From Gnetum montanum (Eukaryota; Streptophyta; Gnetopsida; Gnetales; Gnetaceae), in assembly GCA_015680685.1 (NCBI GenBank), contig MNCI01008330.1:258047-322046 (forward strand): a DNA stretch of 64,000 nt, in the 5' to 3' direction. The notes under the pieces were generated by a model. It saw nothing but the letters and a program-made list of their open reading frames with translations, ran no database searches and was not told the origin of the DNA. Position numbers and translations under genes: made by a program. This document shows, piece after piece, positions 24,373-37,814 of the stretch (positions are counted from its first letter, which is position 1; each line of letters opens with the position of its first letter).

Positions 24373-25700
24373 TTACCCCAATCTGAAAAAACACTTTCCT
24401 CTTAGGATGATTCCTCTATTCACATTCCCCATGAATACACAAGAATTTAATTGAAAAAAATCCTTCATTTTTAGAGCATTAAGAGTACCTCTTTGAAGAG
24501 CTTGGCTTGGCCTCTCCTCCACCTCCATGGTTTGCACATCCTTGCCCTTGGATGCCTTATGAAGCAAAGATTTCCATTACTTATGTTCCTATTATTTACA
24601 TTTGAAGCACTAAGTTTTTAATGTGTTGTTGCCTTGATCCTTACCTCTCTTGCCTTGGTCCTTCTTAGCTTTTCCCTTCTCATCACCTCTTTCAGTCTTC
24701 TTATCTTAGCTACCCTCCTTATCTTCAGATTTGGATTTTGATCCCTTATTAGATCTAGATCCCTTCTCCTTTCCCTTGGAAGTTTTTTTGCTTCTATTTT
24801 TGAATCCTCCTAATTTCTTCTCAACTTTCAATGCCAAATCATAAGCCTCATCAAAAGTTTATGGCTCATAAAAGGACAACTCTTGTTGGTATGCCATCTT
24901 AAGACCTCCTAGAAAGATTGAAGCTTGTTCATACTCCTGCTAGTTTACCTTAACATGATTTAATAGATCACAAATTTTGATGTATAATTCTTTAACACTC
25001 TTGTCACCTTGCCTTAGAAATTTCAATTTCATAATGGTTTTTTATCTCTAACAAGAGTATTCAAATTTTCTTTTCAAAATATTTGTCATCATATCCCAAT
25101 ATTTGATAGGTTGACCATTTGATCTTTCATAACCCTAGAACTCATTTTCCCACTAAGTAGAAGATATACCTTCTAATCTAGATTCATTAATAGGTTATCT
25201 CAAGTTATTCGTTACCTCTTCCAACTAAAAATGCTTCTCAAGTGCCTTAAACCAACTTGCAAAAGCATTGATGTCATCTACACCATTGAAAGTTTTCAAC
25301 TCTATGTATGGAAGTCTTAAAGCATTCTTAATGCTTGAGCAAGACTTGCTTCATCTTTGTTGTCAAGCTTTCTTGAAGAAGTATTGAACACCACCAGAGC
25401 CCTTGGAGTTCTCATATGAAGAATAGGACTCCCTCTCATTAGAATCCTTGGATGATGGTTTTCTATACTTCTATAGTTGGATTTTCCATCCTCATTATCT
25501 GCTTCATCTCCACTTGGTTGTGAAACTACTTCATCTAAATGTACATGCTCTTTACCTCCATAATTCTAGATATGGCTATGACTAGCTTGTCTATCCACCT
25601 TCGCATTGATTTCATTCAATCAAGAAACAATCATCTAAAAGGCTGACTTCATGCTCTCCATGTTGCAATTTAAAGCTTACACATGTTTCTTCTTGGGTGC
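24373..25700 (-). pseudogene. gag: Gag remnant (chromovirus-like)
   Basis: Minus strand with many stops. 24567-24373 is open. Near 24610-24580 a degenerate zinc knuckle reads 'CFKCK..EHK'. 24640-24820 is Lys/Glu/Ser-rich, and the upstream part (25000-25300) carries a gag core pattern with Trp and Tyr residues. The start near 25700 follows the primer site by about 50 bp. Confidence 0.6.
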
Positions 25701-25747
25701 CATCTAAAATGACAAAATCCTCAACCAATTTCCAAGAAACAATAAAA

Positions 25748-25764
25748 CTAAGCTCTAATGCCAA
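25748..25764 (-). other. Primer binding site (chromovirus-like)
   Basis: The minus strand reads 'TTGGCATTAGAGCTTAG', close to the initiator-Met-tRNA type site TGGTATCAGAGC. It sits between the LTR trace and gag. Confidence 0.6.
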
Positions 25765-25771
25765 TAACATT

Positions 25772-26830
25772 TGAGTAAGCTCACTCTAATAATTAAATCA
25801 TCTTCAAGCACTAAATCTAGATATTATGCAAAGAAAAAAAATTTCTACTAGAAAATAAGAAAACTGTCTATCTTCAATTAATTTATTAGAAGATTATAAT
25901 GGAGTTCACATAACCCACAAGCATCCAAACCTATCACACTCAATCGATATTGTAGAGTATGAGGCTCTACAACCACACAATGATTGTTCTTAATGTAAGA
26001 CATAACCAATAGAAATATTTCCCACAACCTCGTACTAAGATCTCATCTCACAAGTGAGATATAAGAAAATAAAACACATAGACCAACACATCACAAGCTT
26101 ATCTTGGAGCTACAATCACTAATTTCACTCACCCAATGTGCTCACCCAATATCTCTTGCTCAGCTCCCACTCTTAAAAGCTTTTTCTCTCACTTTCATGC
26201 ATAATAGCTCTCTCTTATTCCTCTCTCATGGATGGATACATACATAATTATAGAGATCCAAAACCCTAGGAATCTTTCTATTTTCCTTCCTATATGTTTC
26301 CCACAATGCTCTAGAGTCTTTCAAATGTTTTCTAATTGAAACACCACATTGGAGCTTTTTCCCTCACCATCTTAGACGTCTCTAGCTTTGCTAGAACATG
26401 TATTGTGAAAGCCCTACTTTTAGGTGAGACATCTACTATTTTTGGTAGACATCTATATTATCCATAAATGTCTACATTGTTGATGCCAAAAATAAAATTG
26501 CTTATTTTGATGCCTGAAACCTTTGGATGCCTCCAAACAAGTCCCCATAGGTCATGGAACCCCCTAAAGTCATAAAAATGAGCCAAAAACACCTTCAAAC
26601 ATTCCAAAACATTCAAGAATCATCATCATCAAAAATCAACATAAGAAGATACACAAAAATAGGACACACTTGTCCAATTCTTCTCCAAGCACAAAACCTA
26701 CAAAAACAAATTGTAGGACAAGCACAAGGAAATCGGAAGAGATGTTCCTATACCAAAAAATTTCAATACCACGACTTAACCATGAGTCATGATGAAATAC
26801 AAAGTCGCAAAATTTTTGAAATTCTCATAT
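25772..26830 (-). repeat. 5' LTR region of the chromovirus-like element
   Basis: Starts on the plus strand with TGAGTAAGC. 26627-26760 matches the 3' LTR piece at 15757-15895. The outer end was not determined. Confidence 0.5.
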
Positions 26831-27699
26831 AAAATTTGAATAAAACTTGATTTTTTGGAGTTACCTCAAACTGATGAACAATTTAAAATGATGAATTAGA
26901 CTAAATGAGTTAAAATTCTTAGGCAAATTGATGAATCCCACATTATGACTATTGGACTTCTAGCTCTACTATTGGATGAGATCTAAGATACAAGTGACAA
27001 AAATACAATGAAAAAACTATTATTGATAATGAATTGAGGGTGTGTGGATCATAGAATTATTGATGAACTTGTTGGAAGCTATTGGATAATTGTTGGATGA
27101 GGATGGAATGGGAAGAATGGCATGATGATCAATGTTGATTGATGGAATAATAATGATTGATAAATTGAAAAAAATGATAAAATAATGGAATGAATAGATA
27201 AAATTTCATAATATCTTCAATATTATTTCTTTTGCGTCAATTTTCCTTAATGGCATCACTTACATCACTTAAAAACATGATTTTCCCATATCTTTATAGC
27301 CAAATGATAGGACCATAATAGTACATATTGGGATAAACCTATTTTCTGGAAAAATAAGTTGGGAATTCAAGAGACATGAGAGATCGATACCACTCTCTAA
27401 TTACATCTACCTATCACTCTCTTTATAAAGGAAAAGAATAATGGAATTTACTAATTTTTCTTTTGTGGAAAAATAAATCAAATATAATTTACATGGCTTT
27501 GGCCCCTAATCTACAAAAGAGCTATTTTGACTTCTATTTATCTTTGTCTTTTCTTGAAATTAAAGCATTCTCTTCATGCTTTCACTTGATTTTACTATAC
27601 TTCTACTAGTAATATGGCCTTCTACTACGTTGAATTTTGGCTTACTGAATTCATTTCTTTGTCAATCTTGTAAACCACAACATGGACATTTGGAATGAA
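26831..27699. other. AT-rich sequence, nothing recognised
   Basis: Short runs of 'gatgaattgatgga'-type words around 26930-27190; no ORF, no RNA gene. Confidence 0.4.
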
Positions 27700-28030
27700 T
27701 GAAGTAAGATTTTCCAAAGTACATACTAGGACCAATAGTTAATGACCATAGAAAATTAGATAATGAGCCTATCAAGAAACATTACCACATCATAATTTTA
27801 GGAAAATTGTCAAAAAGAATATTAAATAAGACATGAGAAAAAAGATTGAAGATTACATGAAGAAATCGTAATTAGATAATAGTATAACTCTTTATAGAAA
27901 TTAATGGAAAAAGAGAACTCATGTAGTTGAACCCATTTTTTTGGGATAAGGCTAGGATGATGTGACAATAATGATGATGGTGATTTTAGAATGAGACAAC
28001 TCTTTTCAAGATACTATTATACTACTTAGC
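27700..28030 (+). mobile_element. 3' end of an RTE-type LINE
   Basis: Shares with the copies at 34140-34520 and 36440-37750 the end 'catgtagttgaaccc....ttttttgggataagg ctaggatgatg' and a preceding Lys/Arg-rich stretch ('KRILNK', 'KRLKIT'). Only the tail is present. Confidence 0.65.
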
Positions 28031-31000
28031 AATTGAGGATACAGAAGGCATAACGATCTAGCTCAATCTAACTTCTAATTGCCCAAATCATGTCCTTACT
28101 ATTGTATTTGAAAAAATAAATAAGATATATTATCATATAGAAGTAGAATTTGAAAGCTGGATCTAAAGCTAAAAGCTAAATACATTAATAAATTCTTCTA
28201 TTATAATGTGTGTGTGAGAGAGAGCTATGACTAAGAGGAATGTAATCATAGAATTCATATAACAAGGATGTAACTAAGAAAACTAAAAGTAAAGAATTTG
28301 AACAACTATTAGTGTTATTACACTAGTTTTGCATCATGTTATTTAATGTAGCTTCTTTAAAAATAGCTTAATCAATTAGTTTTTCAATCATGAATCCTTT
28401 ACACAAGTAGAAGCAACCAAGATCATATAGCATTAATATTGAGTTTTTAGAAACTTAATAAAAAATTAATCTAAGTTCAAAGATTAGTAGGAAAAACAAC
28501 TTTTACCTACATACACATCTATACATAATTTGGACCCTCTTTTGGAAGTCCTTCAAAGAAGATAACAAATCTAATACAAAATCATATATACAACCAAACA
28601 AGAATCACCAATAGGACTATCAGACAATCAAAATATAAAAAGAAATCTACCTACACACTCCATACCAACAACCTATAACATATACAATCTTTATTAGCAA
28701 AATCATTATAAGAAATCTCTTTAGTAGTGGAAGCCTCATACAACTTGTCAACTCCATTAGTGTACACTCTATGTCTTCTTGGGAGTCCATCCCATCCACG
28801 CAACCATAGAGCCCAATGATGGGTACATAATGCAGTAGTCATAATTTTGTGTGCCATGTGGGAGCTCACCTCCACCAAAGTAACCATAGAGGCTACTAGT
28901 AGGCATCATCATAATCATGAAAGGTCCATTGGTCACACCTCTATGTACCATGTGGAAGCCTATCTCCACCAACGCAACTATAAAGGCTAATGATATGCTC
29001 ATTATGTAATGAGATTCCTACCACTATAAGAAATACTTAACAACATAAGAATAGTTTCAATCAATGTGTGCATCAAATCAACAATTACATCTACAACAAC
29101 TTGCCAACCTATAAAGTGTTTACAAAGGAAAGATATACTAATTAATTAAATCAAACTATTTTTAAAACCCTCTTTCATCAAAGGAAAGGATGCCTGCATC
29201 AAAGGCCATGGCCTTGGTTTCCTACATACCCCTATAGAGTTTACAAGAAATTAGGGTCACATACTTCTTATATTACAAGATCAATCATCACACACACACA
29301 TTCATGCACTATTAAAAGATTATTTATATTAGAACAAGGTAGGAGATAGACTTATTTGAACCTTAAGAATCCTCTTGGAGAACTTCTTTACTTCTCTTAT
29401 GCTCTTAGTCCTTGTGTTCTTTTCCTATTTCTAATGGCTCTTCTTCCTCCTGTTTGGTGTGTCCAAAGGGTAGGGATAGGTGGGTATTTATAGGTCTAAG
29501 ATGGGAGAGATCTATTGAGTTCTAGAGAGTTCTTTATTTAGTGTGGGTAGTTGGTGGTTGGAAGATGTCATCTCCATTGGAAGTTTCTAGGAGAATATCC
29601 TTTCTCTAGTATCTTCTCCACCCCACCTACCACTTATTTCACCTTTTATATTTACTTTACATTAATTACTATTTACTTTACTAAAGTTACTATTCATTTA
29701 CCATATATTAGTGTGATATATGTACTTCTTCCTAAGTTCATACTATCTTAGCCCTTAGAGCTATGTATTTTCATAAAAATGGAATAACTACTTTTGCCCC
29801 CTAAAACATTCAAAATAACTTATTTATTAAGCATTCCAAGTACATCTAAGATACATTACATATTCATGTTACAACTTTGCTAAGATACATACTATTACAT
29901 TCATATCATAATTTGATGTAAAAGAAGAGTGTTACATAAGGCCTATGAGATTATCACATCATGAGTAAGATAAAGAGATTATACTATCAATGCAAGTGGA
30001 TTGTTGATTAACGAATGTGGCTCACCCTCTACAAGTTATATGTTCAAATCCAATAGACTATTATTGAGATATAGAAATATTATGAAAAAATTTCTCCTAA
30101 AATATTTATAAATAAACAAAGATGATAAAACATTGATAAAATTCAACTAATATGAGTTTTATACAGAGAGTGCAAGCTCCTAAATCTATGTCAAGTTTGA
30201 TGAAAAAACAAAAATTTCATGCAATGTAATAAACTTAAATTATTTCATGGTATTTGTTGAATATTAATACAAAAGGGTCAAGTAAAAAATAGCCATAATT
30301 TTACAAAGTTTCATTGAATCATCATGTAGATAATAGCCTAAGATAAGGTGATATAATTAATGTCCAAGAAAATGGAAGTTGTAATTGCACAAGAATAATG
30401 TTCTAATTCTCCAAAGAAATCAATGAAACTATCATGTTTTCAAACTATAAGAAGACCACCAAAAAATCATCTTGCCCTCTTAAAATATAAATTTTAGCCT
30501 AGAAAGACTCTTCTAATAGAAGAAATATTTTCTTACTCATTAAATTTAACTTTTTATAAACAAAGAAAGTACACCTTTTCAAAATCCCACCACATTCTTA
30601 TGGTGCTTTGATGTTAGAAGTTAGTACCCCTTGCATTCTAGCTTACTATGTGTAAGACCTCTTGGAGGATGAGGCTCTTTGAAGCCTTTGTTGTAATGCT
30701 AGAAGAAGTCCAACTTCTACTTTCCCCTACATTCTTGAGTTATATTTGAAACTTTGTCTTTTCTATTAGTAAGACTATTAAATCATTGAAAGGGCATTGC
30801 TACTACTATTACTTGATGTAGAATATTTGGTGGGATTTTAGCTTTGCATATCTACCAATTCTCATTTTGTTAAAGATAGTGTGAAATGAAAAGCTTCTAT
30901 ATCAAGAATCAAGTCAATAATTTAAGTCTAACTAAATATTTTTTTTTATTTTTTAAGTTTTCCATGTAACATAGGAAACAAAGCCATCTATTCAAATGTT

Positions 31001-31200
31001 TTTTGTCGAGTTGAGAAAGTGGGCAAAATAGGGAGTTTAATTTTATTTTATAATATAAATGAATTGACGAGAGGATCTATCATTAAAAGGGCTTTAATTC
31101 ACTGTCTCTTTATTTCTAGGCTCTTTAGTTAATAGGAAAAGATTCACTCATCATGCCCAAGCTAGGCCTCATTGATTTTCTATAAAAGAAAGGGCCTAAA
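28031..31200. other. AT-rich spacer with a local tandem duplication
   Basis: No coding sequence recognised. 28850-28985 contains two diverged copies (about 84 bp apart) of 'ccatgtgg.agc...cctccacca', which account for the short minus-strand ORFs at 28651-29002. A (GT)n(GA)n stretch lies at 28207-28225. 29160-29760 has no recognisable gene. Confidence 0.4.
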
Positions 31201-31323
31201 CATGTTTTAATACTTTGGCAAGTGTGAAGACAATATTCAATATGAATTTTCATCATTTTTTCTATCTCATAGTTTTGTCATTACTCCCTCCCTCTCTCTC
31301 TCATCAATTCATCACACTCTATC

Positions 31324-31577
31324 ATTCATTATCAAATTCAACAAATTCAGCAATTCTTAATTCATTAATTCTATAGTTTAAAGTGGACATTGATTAGATT
31401 TCAAGAATTTTCACATTTGTGTCAAAATTTAATTATTCAAAAAGCTAAAAATTCATTATCAAATTCAACAACTTCAGTAATTATTAATTCATTAATTCCA
31501 TAATTTAAAGTGGACATTGATTAGATTTCAAGAATTTTCACATTTGTGTCAAAATTTCATTATTCAAAAAGCTAAAA
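31324..31577 (+). repeat. 127-bp tandem duplication in the copia LTR region
   Basis: Two copies starting 'attcattatcaaattcaaca' at 31324 and 31451, sharing 'aaagtggacattgattagat' with only a few differences. Confidence 0.9.
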
Positions 31578-32090
31578 ATTCATCAATTTCAACTATTTTC
31601 AATTACATCGAATTCTTTTCTATTCCAATCCTCTCAAGTTTTTTGTAGACTCCAAACATCAAGGCAAAGTAATCAACTCAAGTTTCATCAAGATCTATGC
31701 TATTAAATTTAATACTTTAAAGAACTATAGATTTACCACAACTTGTGGTCAACTCATGGTCTAGTAAAAGTCCAACTATAAGGTCATCATACCTTATGAT
31801 TCATCTATATTTCAATTTTAACAACACCATGACCAATGGTCAATTCATGGTGTGCACCAGGACTAGTGGTTATCTTGAAGAGGGGTTATAATATGCAACA
31901 ATATTATTTATTCTCTGTCTCTTAGTCACCATGACTTATGGTGTGCTCATGGTATCAAATTTCAAGACCATGGTCCATGATAAGGTCTTGGTGATTAACA
32001 ATGACTTATAGTGATTAAAAAATTTAAATTTTAAAGAATTATCTAAAGATATCAAAAATAAAATTACCCATGCTTCTAAGCTGCTAATAG

Positions 32091-32107
32091 TGGTATCAAA
32101 ACCAAGG
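32091..32107 (+). other. Primer binding site (copia)
   Basis: 'tggtatcaaaaccaagg', close to the initiator-Met-tRNA site TGGTATCAGAGC typical of plant copia elements. Confidence 0.75.
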
Positions 32108-33091
32108 TGTTATAGGTTTTGGTCAACATCATGAATACCAAGGATATTTCAAGATTTTAATTTTTGGACAAGATTAATGTGAAATCTCTTAAAACATGAC
32201 TATGTGGATATTGTTCAATTTGAAATCATTCATGATTTTGAAGACCTCACTAGAATACAATTAGAGAGTATGAAAACCTAGAATAGAAGAGTAATTTAGT
32301 AACAATGATGCTTCTTACATGTATAATATAATATCTTTAAGACACCTTCTTCACCACACATTCAAAGAAATATGGGACACTCTTAAACTTGAATAAAAAG
32401 ACAATTTTGAAAATAGAAAATCCAAGTACAAGCAAGAGTTTGATTCATTGAAAATTAAATTTTCTGAAAATATTGGAAAAAAATTTCATTAAAATGTACA
32501 CAACTACTAAAAGAATAGATAAGTTTAAATATAGATACTCCTCAAGATAAAAGTTTCAAGAAATTATTCAAGCACTTAATGTAGATCAAAGATTTGAAAA
32601 CAATGTAAAGAACAGCATGCTCTCTAAGGATCTAAACACGTTGAGTGTGAATGGACCTGTTTCCTAAAGTAGAACCCTCCAAGCAATGAAATTAAGGACT
32701 TAGACCCAAGTGGATCAAGCTTAAATCTCAAATAAAAGATAAATATGAGTAGGATTCAATGAAAGAGGTAGAGTTAATCCATTGAATTTCAAAAATTTAG
32801 AACTCTTAATCAAATTAAGAAAAATTAAACAATCAAGATAAATAAAGAATCCAATAAGAGGCATAAGGATAAGAGGATTTCCAAGAAGAAGATGAAGCAA
32901 TAATTATAGAAATTATTCCAATAATTCATCTACTTCTTCTTGTAGGTTTTGTAAGAAGAGAAAGCATACCACTATGAATTTTGGGCTAAAATTAGTTTTG
33001 AATCACTACAACTATAAAAAATAAGGATGAAGAGATCACCACCAGTGTGTAGGAAAATGATGAAGGCAATTACACAACCTCTAATTTTATT

Positions 33092-33349
33092 ATGAAAATT
33101 AAGCAAAACTCTTGGATTGTTGATAGTGAATATTCAAACCACATTACTTCTTTTAAAATTTGTCATCTAAATTGCAAACTTAAAAACAATCTTAGGAACA
33201 TCAAAGTTGGAGATGATAATTTTTTAAATATTGAAGGAATTGGTAATTGCATAATTTGGCTTTCCAATAACAATGTCATTACCAATGGTCAAGTGTTTTA
33301 TGTTCCCAATAATCTTCAATCCTCTACTTTTAGTTGGGTAGATGTCTAG
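33092..33349 (+). pseudogene. pro: Copia protease remnant
   Basis: An open stretch of 85 codons reads 'SWIVDSEYSNHITS', the copia protease site W-x-x-D-S-G-A-S-x-H-x-T with Gly-Ala changed to Glu-Tyr, then 'LNIEGIGNCIIWL' and 'GQVFYVPN'. The upstream gag zinc knuckle region (32930-33000, 'CRFCKKRKHTT') is partly preserved. Confidence 0.85.
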
Positions 33350-34139
33350 AAGAGGTATTGATGTTCGATTCAAATATGAGTTATACACTATAAAAAAACC
33401 AAATGGAGAGAAAATAATCCCAATTCATCAGTTTAATTCCACTAAGTAGTACTGAATTATAGATTAAAATAAAAAATACATGAAAGGAGTTCTAAAATTG
33501 GTCAAATGGATCCAAGTGGTCTCAATAGATAAGTGAAAGATTTTAATTTTGGTTTCAATGATTAAGATCAAGGCTTTCAACAATAGGTTATATTATTTAT
33601 AATGGGACTATTTTTACTTAAAAGATTATTTCAACACTATCGATATATATTTTCAAAACTCCAATGACTTCATCATTCATGTTTTAAAATTTGTAAAAGA
33701 CTAGGCTTTTTTCAAATGCAAGATAAAAAATTAGAAATTATCAACACTTAAGTCCTTTTAAATGATCATTGTCAACAAGCCCAAATGGAAGAGAAAGCTA
33801 AGATATTGCATAGGATATTTTAACATCTCCTCTAATTTTTTTCTTTGCTTGTTCAATGCAACATCTAAAAGTAACTAGATGATCTATTATATATTATTTT
33901 CTTCTAAGTCCTAAGTTCAAGATTGCACATAAATTATTATCTTCCACTTAACCTTTTGATTTATTTTCTAAAATGGTACTTGGGAATTTTTACAAACAAG
34001 TTATTAATCATGATCAATCTATAATTATTTCATTTAGTTTATCTCCTTTGTATAATACTAAAGGGAAAATTTGCAAGATAGTAATTAGGCCTATTGAATT
34101 ATATGATAATACAAAGGAGGCATTAACAACAAATCAGTA

Positions 34140-34520
34140 TGCCTAGCATAAATGCAAATTTTTAGATGGTTGCAAAGTACTATAAGAATAGATAAATTGC
34201 ATAATATAAATATTAGAGATAGGCTTGGAATGCCTTTTATTTCAAATAAGCTATAGAAATGGTGCCCTAGATGGTTTATGCATGTACAAAGAAAACTAAA
34301 TTATAATCAAATTAAAAAAATGTTGCAACATCACTTTTTTAGGAAAGCTACCAAAAGGAGGATAAAAAAGACATATGAAGTAACGATTGAAGATGATCTT
34401 AAGAAATTGTAAATAAATAATGATTTAGCTCTTCATACAGATAATGGAAAAACATGACTCATGTAGTGCACTTCATTTTGTTAGAACATGGCTTGGATGA
34501 TCATGAAAATTGACTATTAT
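34140..34520 (+). mobile_element. 3' end of an RTE-type LINE
   Basis: Reads 'IRIDKLHNINIRDRLGM' and 'WFMHVQRKLNY', the C-terminal end of RTE LINE proteins (R-x-R-L-x-W-F-G-H-V-x-R pattern), and ends with the same 'catgtagtg....ttttgtt' tail as the other copies. Confidence 0.85.
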
Positions 34521-35879
34521 TCAAGTATTTATTCAAATTAATTGTTCACCACATTGTCATTATTTCTAGAAGAGACTTATAAAATTGAATCCTTGGAAAA
34601 CAAAATTGCTAGAAGAGACTTATAAAACTTTTCCAAAAACGTTTTATGATCTTACTTTATTATTTGTACTTTTTTTTCTTAGTTTTCTTGGAGGGACTCT
34701 CTTTTTCTATGAATCAAGTTTTTATATTTTTTGATTAAATTTCTATTAGTACTATATGTTTTCATGATCAACCTTGTTTTTAGACATTTTTCATCAAATC
34801 GTTTTTTAACAACCCCTGGTAAAATCTCTCTTAAGCTAACTTTAATTTTGTTTTCTTTTTAGATAGCTAATAAGTATTAAATTAAAACTAAAACTACTAA
34901 AACTAAAGTTTTATTACATTTGAAGACCCATACAATCAATTGCAAAGATACTACATTTTCATGAAAAATAAAGAAGAACTCTACAAATTGACTAAGGAAT
35001 AATGGGGATGACAAAAACAAATCATACAAGTTTTTTACTAAAACATTATAATGTTGTCTTAATATAGAAAAAAATCCATGCAACTCATCTTCAAGGAATC
35101 TTGACATACATAGCCTATAAGTGTACTCTTCTTGGGAGAGTTAAATTAACCTTTTACTTTTAATTTTAAAATGATGTAAACTTAAGAAAACCTTGCTTAT
35201 GGCACTCCCAAACTAGATTGGAATAATAGCTAAGAAATAGTGAGCTTTTACATCTAGTTTAGTAGATCTAATATGATGCAAATAAAATTATTTCTTGCCT
35301 TCTACATTAAATCACAATTTTGTTAAAGGCTTTTACTTAACTAGCTAACAAATAGTATTAAAATTTTGTTGCATACCCTCCCAAGAAATATTCTATTCTG
35401 TAAACCATTACATTTCCTAAAAATTCCAATCGTGGTCTTATGAATCCTTAAGAATTACTTTAGAGAATTTGTCTTGCATTAAGGTGTATGTAATGAATTC
35501 GTACAAAGCTTTTGCTACTAAAGAGAATAAATCACATTTACACATAAAATGTGTGTGTGATACTAAAGAGCTTTGGAATTTACTACCAAACTAAATTTTG
35601 TAGACTTTATGGGTTTAATTATATGAAGATGTTGAAATCTGAAAAAAAAAATTAAAATAATATTTACCTCCAAGTTATATAGTCAAATTAGAACTTTTTA
35701 TAACTTAGCATTATCCATCAGAATCAAACCCATAACTTGAAACTTCCAAATACACTAGCAACCTTAAGGGTTTGTTAATTTGGATCAAAGTGGCAACCTT
35801 GATAAAAAAAATGTACACTTGCAAATATGTGTCTAAAGTTTTAGTAGTGTGATTTCTTAAAAAATTTTAAAACATTGTA
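34521..35879. other. AT-rich sequence, nothing recognised
   Basis: The minus ORF at 35107-34877 has no recognisable domain. Likely decayed interior of the copia element. Confidence 0.35.
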
Positions 35880-36190
35880 GTATTTCTCAGACAACCATTG
35901 AACTTAAATATGTTTTTGCAAATCTGGCTTATAAAGAAGCAATATGGCTTTAATTATTAATGGTTAAATTTGTAATTAACAAATAACCACAGATTGGTTA
36001 TAATAGCCATAGTGCTATCAACATATCTAAAAGCCCTACTTTCCATGCTAAGATGATGCATCTTGAGATAAAGCATTGCTATATCAACAAGAATATTAAG
36101 AAGAGGATTTTCTTAGAAAACATTATTAAACAAGAAAATCTTCTCAACGTGTTCATAAAGTGAACTCCTACTGGAATGTTCTTATGTGTT
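35880..36190 (+). pseudogene. pol: Copia RNase H remnant
   Basis: Reads 'ISQTTIELKYVFANLAYKEA' (for S-x-T-E-A-E-Y...A-x-x-E-A-x-W), then 'NSHSAINISKSPTFHAKMMH' and 'EIKHCYI', the copia RNase H end. Frame broken by stops. Confidence 0.85.
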
Positions 36191-36439
36191 AATAAGTGTT
36201 GAATTTCTTGAAATTAAATTCTTTTCTAATCTAGATTAATTAATAAAATATATCTTTAGCTTCAATAGAGAGAATTCAAAACATTAAACAAAAAATGTAA
36301 TTACAAATTTGAAGTAAACCTACTCTAATTTATTTATTCTTAATGTTTGATCTTATATGTAACATTTTAAATTATCTAAAAATTTGAGTTTTTTATAGTG
36401 TCTAATACATTAAGACTTTTTTATTGGTACTTGTCTTTA

Positions 36440-37750
36440 GCATATAGGAGTTGTTTCTCCTCAGTGTCCTCTTTGTGAAAGTGAAAACTCCTTTTCATAT
36501 GTTTTCATCATCATTCTAGCCTTATCCCAACAAAATGAGGTCAACTACATGAGCTGTTTTTTGTCATTCACCTTTATGAAAAGCTAGATCCTTGTTTATT
36601 TGTAATTTCTTCATATCATCTATGATCATTTTTTTTCCATGTCTTCTTTGGCCTTCCTTTTGATGGCTTCCTTGGAATAGTGGTGGAGCAACCTTTGTTT
36701 ATTGGCTCATTTTCTAATCTTCTTTGCACACATTCAAACCATCTAAGTCATCATTCTTATAACTTATCTAAAATAGAAATCATTCCAAGTCTTCCTCTAA
36801 TGTCTATATTATATAGTTTATTTTTTCTAGTATCAATCAACATTCATTGAACCATTCACATTTCTACCACATTGATTTGTTTTTCGTGCCTCTTTTGTAC
36901 TACCCCACATTTAGCACCATATAAGATAACAAGCCTTATTATTATCATGTAAAATTTCCTCTTTGATTTTATTGGTATTCTTTTAGCACATAGAATATTA
37001 CTAGTCTATCTCCATCTTGACCATCCTCCCTCAATTCTATTTTTAATATCTTTATCAATTTCACCATTTGATTGGAAAAATGATGCTAAGTAGTGAAACA
37101 ATTTGTAGTGATTAACTTTTTTGCCTTGAATTGTTACTTCTATTTCACCACTATTTATGTTATTATTAAAACTGGATTCCATATATTCTTTCTTACTTTT
37201 GCTAATTTTTAAGCCTTTTGATTTAGAGCGTGTCTCCACTTCTCTATTTTAGTAACAATATTTTCTTGAGTAATATTCACCAACATACTATCATCTACAA
37301 AACATACATCAAGTGATTTAATCTTGTATTTTTTATTTTTTATTTTGTTATTTCATTCATAATAATGATAAATGAATCCTGGATGAGTGCAAACCCTTGA
37401 TGTAGACCTATTATGACTAAAAAATCAAATGTTGTTTTAGAAGCTATTCTAATTTTAGCAATAGCTCCTTTATACATGACTTGAATCACTTTAATATATT
37501 TATTAGGGATGTTTTTCCTCCATGAAGCCCACCAAATAATATCTCTAGGCACTTTATCATATGATTTTTCCAAATCAATGAAGATCATATGTAGATTTTT
37601 TCTATGTTTTCTAAATTTCTCCATTAATTGTCATATAAAAGAAATGGCCTTTATAATAGATCTCCCTAGCATAAATCCAAATTGATTTTTGGATACAATT
37701 AATTCAAGTCTAAGATGTTGCTATATATTTTTTCTAACTACCTAGTTAAA
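36440..37750 (-). mobile_element. RTE-type LINE, 3' half with reverse transcriptase
   Basis: The minus ORF 37624-37340 reads 'NLHMIFIDLEKSYDKVPRDI', 'YIKVIQVMYKGA' and 'IGLHQGFAL', RT blocks of plant RTE LINEs. The F-A-D-D block is partly visible at 37310-37290. 37239-37006 is the next part ('ETRSKSKGLKISKSKKEYME', 'GWSRWR'), and 36760-36500 is the C-terminal tail with the shared 3' end. The 5' part is missing. Confidence 0.88.
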
Positions 37751-37780
37751 TAACATGCTTGAAAATGAATATATACTAGC

Positions 37781-37800
37781 TTATATATATATATATATAT
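37781..37800. repeat. (TA)n microsatellite
   Basis: About 10 TA units at the boundary between the LINE and the triplicated repeat. Confidence 0.9.
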
Positions 37801-37814
37801 AAAGCTAGTGGAGC

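Larger units (their letters stand above)
15757..26830 (-). mobile_element. Decayed chromovirus-like Ty3/gypsy element, split by a nested insertion
   Basis: On the minus strand, in order: LTR piece and primer site (25748-26830), gag, protease, RT, RNase H, integrase and a chromodomain-like tail, then a short 3' LTR piece (15757-15895). The sequence at 15757-15895 matches 26627-26760, giving the two LTR traces. A gag-only element interrupts RNase H between 17576 and 22743. All frames are broken. There is a single RNase H and no antisense gene, so this is a different lineage from the Tat elements. Confidence 0.82.
31200..36250 (+). mobile_element. Decayed Ty1/copia element interrupted by a LINE fragment
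   Basis: LTR-like region up to about 32085, primer site at 32091-32107, gag remains (32140-33060), protease (33092-33349), and far downstream copia RNase H (35880-36190). RT and integrase are not recognisable between 33400 and 35800, where an RTE LINE tail is inserted (34140-34520). LTR ends were not fixed. Confidence 0.7.

Noticed and set aside
28651-29002. Minus-strand ORFs with similar sequence
   Set aside because: Generated by a local duplication; no start context, domain or splicing support.
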